Source: Variovorax sp. JS1663 | GTDB lineage: Bacteria > Pseudomonadota > Gammaproteobacteria > Burkholderiales > Burkholderiaceae_C | Length of the DNA: 64,000 nt | Direction: 5' to 3' | Assembly: GCF_002157355.1 (NCBI RefSeq) | Contig: NZ_LYMK01000017.1 | Span: 60,250-124,249, forward strand | Part shown: piece by piece, positions 60,489 through 64,000 of the stretch | How positions within the stretch are numbered: position 1 is the stretch's first letter | Layout: each line of letters begins with the position of its first letter | Made by a program: the position numbers and the translations under genes | Notes under the pieces: generated by a model | What the model was told of the DNA's origin: nothing | Databases searched by the model: none | Seen by the model: only the letters and a program-made list of their open reading frames with translations

Positions 60489-60665
60489 TCAGTGCTGCTG
60501 TTGCTGCTTCTTCTCCAGCGGCTTGGCGCCGGGGCTTTGGGGCTGCTCGCCGTCCTCGGCGGGCCGGGTCGGGACAGGGCTGTCGGACTCGCGCGCGAGG
60601 CGCTCGTGCTCCGCGCCCGAGCGGTGCTTTCCGGCCTGGCGGCGATCTTCGTGTCTGGGGGTCAT
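60489..60665 (-). CDS. Hypothetical small hydrophilic protein, 58 aa
   Basis: Short, highly charged and likely disordered, Arg/Glu/Pro/Gln-rich, ending in GAKPLEKKQQQQH. The ATG at 60665 is preceded by AGGAG at ten bases, the main support. I recognise no domain. It converges on the Crp/Fnr gene with 15 bases between. Confidence 0.5.
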   Translation of the reverse strand: MTPRHEDRRQAGKHRSGAEHERLARESDSPVPTRPAEDGEQPQSPGAKPLEKKQQQQH

Positions 60666-60790
60666 GACCGGGGCTCCTGGATGCAAGGGATGGCCTTCAC
60701 GCTAGCGGCTGCCGGGCGCGGGGATGTCAGGGCGGCGCGTCAACAGCCGTCGGAGAACGCGCACGCGGGGACGGCCAGCCGCGCGTCCGC

Positions 60791-61732
60791 TCAGGCCACG
60801 CCGTGCGCCCGCAGCAGCGCGTCCCGGAACGCCAGCGCCGCCCGGCTCGGCGCCGGAGAGCGCCGCATCACGCACACGAAACCGCAGTCGTAGCGGAACA
60901 GCGACTTGCGCACCGGCCGCATGCGCCCGTCCTGCTCGAAGATGCGGCCGTAGTGGTCGGGCAGAAAGCCCAGGAAGCGTCCCGAGAGGATCAGCGTCGC
61001 GATCGCCTCCTGGTCCAGCCCCGTGGCCGCGCGCTTGAGCCCGGCGCGGTGGCTGGCCTCCATGTTGGGCGAGTGATACCCCAGCCCCGCGAAGCGGTGC
61101 GCGCGCAGCGCCTTCCAGTCCAGCCCCGCGTTGCGGCCCTCGAACAACGGGTGGCCGGCGCCGCAGTACAGCAGCATGGTCTCGTCGAACAGCAGGTCGT
61201 AGGCCAGGCTCTCCGATTGGCGATGCGAGGGAATGATGCCCACGTGCAGGCTGCCGTCGATCAGCTGGCGCTCGATGGCGTTGATGGTGCCGATCTGGAT
61301 CTGCAGCGCCACCTCCGGCGCGCGCTCGGTGAAATCGGCGATCGCCTCGCCGATGCGCGCCTTCGGATTGGTTGCGGTCTTGTCGAACAGCCCGATCTCC
61401 AGCTGCCCGCCCATGCGCTCGTGGATGTCGTCCACCCCGCTGCGGAAGGCGTCCACCGCGCCCAGCAGGCGCAGCGTCTCCTCGTAGATGCGCTGGCCCT
61501 CCACCGTCAGCGCGAAGCCGGCGCGCCCGCGGCGGCACAGCGTCAGGCCCAGGCGCGTCTCCAGGTCCTTGATCTGGCGGCTGATGGTGGAGGTGCCCAC
61601 GTTGAGCTCCAGCTCGGCCGCGGTCATGCCGCCGCAGTCGGCCACGGCCTTGAAGACCTTCAGCATGCGCAGGTCCGATTCGCCCAGCTGGCCCAGGCGG
61701 GGGGCGGTGGAAGAGGTCGTCTTTACTTTCAT
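60791..61732 (-). CDS. LysR-type transcriptional regulator
   Basis: 313 aa. The N-terminal HTH is LRMLKVFKAVADCGGMTAAELELNVGTSTISRQIKDLETRLGLTLCRRG. The C-terminal effector domain has QLEIGLFDKTATNPKARIGEAIADF and DGSLHVGIIPSHRQSESLAYDLL. It is divergent from the aminotransferase gene with 101 bases between, which suggests that it controls it, probably with an amino acid or amine as co-inducer (inference). Confidence 0.92.
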   Translation of the reverse strand: MKVKTTSSTAPRLGQLGESDLRMLKVFKAVADCGGMTAAELELNVGTSTISRQIKDLETRLGLTLCRRGRAGFALTVEGQRIYEETLRLLGAVDAFRSGVDDIHERMGGQLEIGLFDKTATNPKARIGEAIADFTERAPEVALQIQIGTINAIERQLIDGSLHVGIIPSHRQSESLAYDLLFDETMLLYCGAGHPLFEGRNAGLDWKALRAHRFAGLGYHSPNMEASHRAGLKRAATGLDQEAIATLILSGRFLGFLPDHYGRIFEQDGRMRPVRKSLFRYDCGFVCVMRRSPAPSRAALAFRDALLRAHGVA

Positions 61733-61754
61733 GACATGGCAAGTGAACCGGGAT

Positions 61755-61792
61755 ATTCTGGCATTGGTCGAAGTATCGGGCCTGCCCAGAAT
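61755..61792. promoter_or_regulatory. Inverted repeat between LysR and aminotransferase genes
   Basis: ATTCTGG (61755-61761) and CCAGAAT (61786-61792), a perfect 7-bp dyad with a 24-base centre. It could be two half-sites of a LysR-type regulator; the centre is longer than the common T-N11-A box. Confidence 0.4.
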
Positions 61793-61833
61793 CCGGCCAT
61801 CTCCACCCCTGCGGCGCTGCCGCGCCCTTTGCC

Positions 61834-63189
61834 ATGAGCACTCTCGCCACCGACGCCCCCGGCAACGCCGCCGTCCGCACCGACGCCGCCTGGCTCGACG
61901 CCCACTGGATGCCCTTCACCGCCAACCGCCAGTTCAAGGCCGACCCGCGCCTGATCGTGGAGGCCAAGGGCCTGTACTTCACCGACAGCGACGGCCGCAA
62001 GATCTTCGACGGGCTCTCGGGCCTGTGGTGCTCGGGCCTGGGCCATGGCCGGCCCGAGATCACCGAGGCGGTCAGCCGCCAGGTCGCGAAGCTGGACTAT
62101 TCGCCGGCCTTCCAGTTCGGCCATCCGCTGTCCTTCGAGCTGGCCAATCGCCTGCGCGAGCTCACCCCCGCGGGCCTGGACTACGTGTTCTTCACCGGCT
62201 CCGGCTCCGAGGCTGCCGACACCTCGCTCAAGATGGCCCGCGCCTACTGGCGCGCCAAGGGCCAGGGCGGCAAGACCCGCCTGATCGGCCGCGAGAAGGG
62301 CTACCACGGCGTCAACTTCGGCGGCATCTCGGTCGGCGGCATGGTCGCCAACCGCAAGACCTTCGGCCAGGCCGTGGAGGCCGACCACCTGCCGCACACC
62401 CAGCTCGCGGCCAACGCCTTCTCGCGCGGCGAGCCCGAGCAGGGCGCCGAGCTGGCCGATCGCCTGCTCGACCTGATCGCGCTGCACGACGCCAGCAACA
62501 TCGCCGCCGTGATCGTCGAGCCCTTCTCCGGCTCGGCCGGCGTGGTCATCCCGCCCAAGGGCTACCTGAAGCGCCTGCGCGAGATCTGCACCGCGAACAA
62601 CATCCTGCTGATCTTCGACGAGGTCATCACCGGCTTCGGCCGCGCCGGCGCGATGACCGGCTCGGACGCCTTCGGCGTGGTGCCGGACATCATGAACGTG
62701 GCCAAGCAGGTCACCAACGGCGTGCAGCCGCTGGGCGCGGTGATCGCGAAGAAGGAGATCTACGACACCTTCATGGCCGCCGGCGGGCCGGAGTACATGC
62801 TGGAGTTCCCGCACGGCTACACCTACTCGGCCCACCCGGTGGCCTGTGCCGCCGGCGTGGCCGCGCTGGACGTGCTGGTCAAGGAAGACATGGTGGGCCG
62901 CGTCAAGGCGCTGGCGCCGCACTTCGAGGCCGCGGTGCACGGCCTCAAGGGCAGCAGGCACGTGACCGACATCCGCAACTACGGCCTGGCTGCCGGCCTC
63001 ACGCTGGAGGCGCTGCCGGGCGAGCCCGCGCGCCGCCCATACGAGGTGGCCATGGCCTGCTGGAAGAAGGGCTTCTACGTGCGCTACGGCGGGGACACCA
63101 TCCAGCTGGCGCCGCCCTTCATCGCGGAGAAGGCAGATGTCGAGCGGCTGGTCAGCGCGCTGGGCGACGCGCTGGTGGAAACCGCCTAG
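61834..63189 (+). CDS. Omega-amino acid:pyruvate aminotransferase (beta-alanine type)
   Basis: 451 aa, class III PLP aminotransferase. MPFTANRQFKADPRLIVEAKGLYFTDSDGRKIFDGLSGLWCSGLGHGRPEI is typical of the beta-alanine:pyruvate enzymes of Pseudomonas and Burkholderiales. The motifs TGSGSEAADTSLKMARAYW (phosphate loop), IFDEVITGFGRAG (Asp on the PLP nitrogen) and MNVAKQVTNGVQPLG (PLP Lys) are intact. It moves amino groups from beta-alanine, putrescine-like diamines or other omega-amino acids to pyruvate. It is controlled by the divergent LysR gene in all likelihood. Confidence 0.93.
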   Translation: MSTLATDAPGNAAVRTDAAWLDAHWMPFTANRQFKADPRLIVEAKGLYFTDSDGRKIFDGLSGLWCSGLGHGRPEITEAVSRQVAKLDYSPAFQFGHPLSFELANRLRELTPAGLDYVFFTGSGSEAADTSLKMARAYWRAKGQGGKTRLIGREKGYHGVNFGGISVGGMVANRKTFGQAVEADHLPHTQLAANAFSRGEPEQGAELADRLLDLIALHDASNIAAVIVEPFSGSAGVVIPPKGYLKRLREICTANNILLIFDEVITGFGRAGAMTGSDAFGVVPDIMNVAKQVTNGVQPLGAVIAKKEIYDTFMAAGGPEYMLEFPHGYTYSAHPVACAAGVAALDVLVKEDMVGRVKALAPHFEAAVHGLKGSRHVTDIRNYGLAAGLTLEALPGEPARRPYEVAMACWKKGFYVRYGGDTIQLAPPFIAEKADVERLVSALGDALVETA

Positions 63190-64000
63190 CTGCCCCAACT
63201 GGCAGCAAGGAGGGGAGACAGGCTGTCGCGGACGTTCGGCGCCAAGGTGGTCTGCCCGGCCGCCGGAGGCGAGAAGCCGGCCATGGCCTGAACCAGGTTG
63301 TGCACCTGGCTGTCGAGCAAAGTCCTGCCGTCGCTGGTCCGAAACTCTTCGACGCGGTAAGCGTTGCTTGAGTACCAGTTGCCGATCGTGAGCTGGTCGT
63401 TCGTGCCGATGATGCTGACCTGCAGGTCATAGCCGCTCTGGCGGAACCAGAGCTGGTCGGCGCTGACGTCGGAGCCGAACTTGACCACGTCGCTGTTGCC
63501 GGCTGTGGGGTCGTAGTCGAACAGGATGTCCTGGCCCGAACCTCGGCCGAACAGGTAGGTGTCGTTGCCTCTGTCTCCGACGAGCGTATCGTTGCCCGCG
63601 CCGCCATCGAGTGTGTCCTCACCGTCCTCGGCGCTCAGGTAGTCGTTGCCCTCACCGCCTTGCAGCATATCCGCGCCGTAGCCGCCGTACAGCCGATCGT
63701 CTTGTGCACCCCCGACAAGGGTGTCGTTGCCTTCCTCGCCCTGCAGGGTGTCCGCGCCTGCTCCGCCGTCCAGCGTGTCGTCGCCCTGGCGGCCGTACAG
63801 CCAGTCGTCCCCGCCCAGCCCCGCGATGGCGTCGTTGCCAGCGTAGCCGATCAGGGTCTCACTGCTGTCGGTGGGGGCCAGCACCTTGGCCTTGAGGTCG
63901 GCCAGGGTCCAGACCGTGCCATCGGCAAAGCGGATGTTTTCCATCGCATAGCCCGAAGTGCCGTCCTCGTAGAAGTAGTGGCCTAGCGGCTGAGCGCCGC
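63186..64000 (-). CDS. RTX (hemolysin-type calcium-binding) protein, C-terminal part
   Basis: 271 residues in frame, open to the window edge, so the start is outside; the internal Met at 63944 is not the start, since GHYFYEDGTSGYA continues upstream. Nine or more RTX nonapeptides follow (GGAGADTLQ, EEGNDTLVG, GGYGADMLQ, GGAGNDTLV), which bind calcium after type I secretion. After the repeats comes a conserved tail, DVVKFGSDVSADQLWFRQSG to GTNDQLTIGNWYSS, and the end VRDSLSPLLAASWG, typical of large surface RTX proteins. Its stop overlaps that of the aminotransferase gene (CTAG). Confidence 0.9.
   Translation of the reverse strand, partial: GAQPLGHYFYEDGTSGYAMENIRFADGTVWTLADLKAKVLAPTDSSETLIGYAGNDAIAGLGGDDWLYGRQGDDTLDGGAGADTLQGEEGNDTLVGGAQDDRLYGGYGADMLQGGEGNDYLSAEDGEDTLDGGAGNDTLVGDRGNDTYLFGRGSGQDILFDYDPTAGNSDVVKFGSDVSADQLWFRQSGYDLQVSIIGTNDQLTIGNWYSSNAYRVEEFRTSDGRTLLDSQVHNLVQAMAGFSPPAAGQTTLAPNVRDSLSPLLAASWGS

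Overview
The window is about 64 kb of high-GC, densely coded chromosomal DNA. Gene content points to a betaproteobacterium of the order Burkholderiales, most likely Comamonadaceae close to Variovorax. The pointers are mnmG-rsmG-parA-parB carrying parS sites, min genes ordered C-D-E, a tctD/tctE-type two-component pair, a Bug solute-binding protein and a phasin. The parS/parAB/mnmG block suggests the window lies near the chromosomal replication origin, although no origin is visible. I see no rRNA, tRNA, CRISPR array, insertion sequence or prophage. No stretch longer than 300 bases lacks a gene.

Region by region. 0-6 kb, minus strand: an operon-like run of a polyamine-type ABC importer (ATPase, binding protein, two permeases), an Asp/Glu-hydantoin racemase-like protein and a pirin cut by the window edge, with ~100-bp hairpin repeats between the genes. 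6-11 kb, minus: a compact exosortase module (exosortase, EpsI-like partner, monofunctional transglycosylase) beside a VIT/von Willebrand A protein that ends in a PEP-CTERM-like sorting tail. 11-17 kb: creD and a class A penicillin-binding protein (plus strand) meet the creB/creC two-component genes (minus strand); a perfect Cre box lies between creD and the VIT/vWA gene. 17-20 kb: a TerB-DUF697 protein, a Fur-like regulator without its metal domain and a TIGR04325-type methyltransferase. 20-24 kb: copZ behind a MerR-type promoter, an acyl carrier protein, the wreck of a heavy-metal RND pump and a TctDE-like two-component system. 24-28 kb: alkene reductase, MFS exporter, GST, DUF1328 and transglutaminase-like genes.

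28-34 kb: the chromosome-segregation cluster mnmG-rsmG-(LysE)-parA-(hydrolase)-parB, with one perfect and one near-perfect parS inside mnmG and rsmG, then a CsgG-like lipoprotein and a strong terminator. 35-38 kb: FAD-linked oxidase, cobalamin adenosyltransferase and small secreted proteins. 38-41 kb: phasin, a TetR regulator with two matching operators, a 37-aa membrane peptide and an alpha/beta hydrolase. 40.6-42.5 kb: minCDE. 43-48 kb: uracil/xanthine permease, thioesterase, AsmA-like protein and a decayed N,N-dimethylformamidase-like gene. 48-50 kb: a serine/threonine dehydratase, then an HxlR-like regulator divergent from a carboxymuconolactone-decarboxylase-family gene across two palindromes. 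50-53 kb: modE-modB-modA-modC with a dyad operator. 53-60 kb: a WbsX-like protein and a catabolic operon (BKACE enzyme, Bug binding protein, 3-hydroxyacyl-CoA/carnitine dehydrogenase-like enzyme, AMP-forming CoA ligase) divergent from a Crp/Fnr regulator. 60-64 kb: LysR regulator, omega-amino acid:pyruvate aminotransferase and the C-terminal end of a large RTX protein.

The most distinctive part is 6-17 kb. It places a small dedicated exosortase system, its apparent single substrate, two transglycosylase-domain proteins, CreD and the CreBC envelope-stress sensor side by side, which suggests one envelope/peptidoglycan-linked surface-display programme under Cre control. That functional link is inference.
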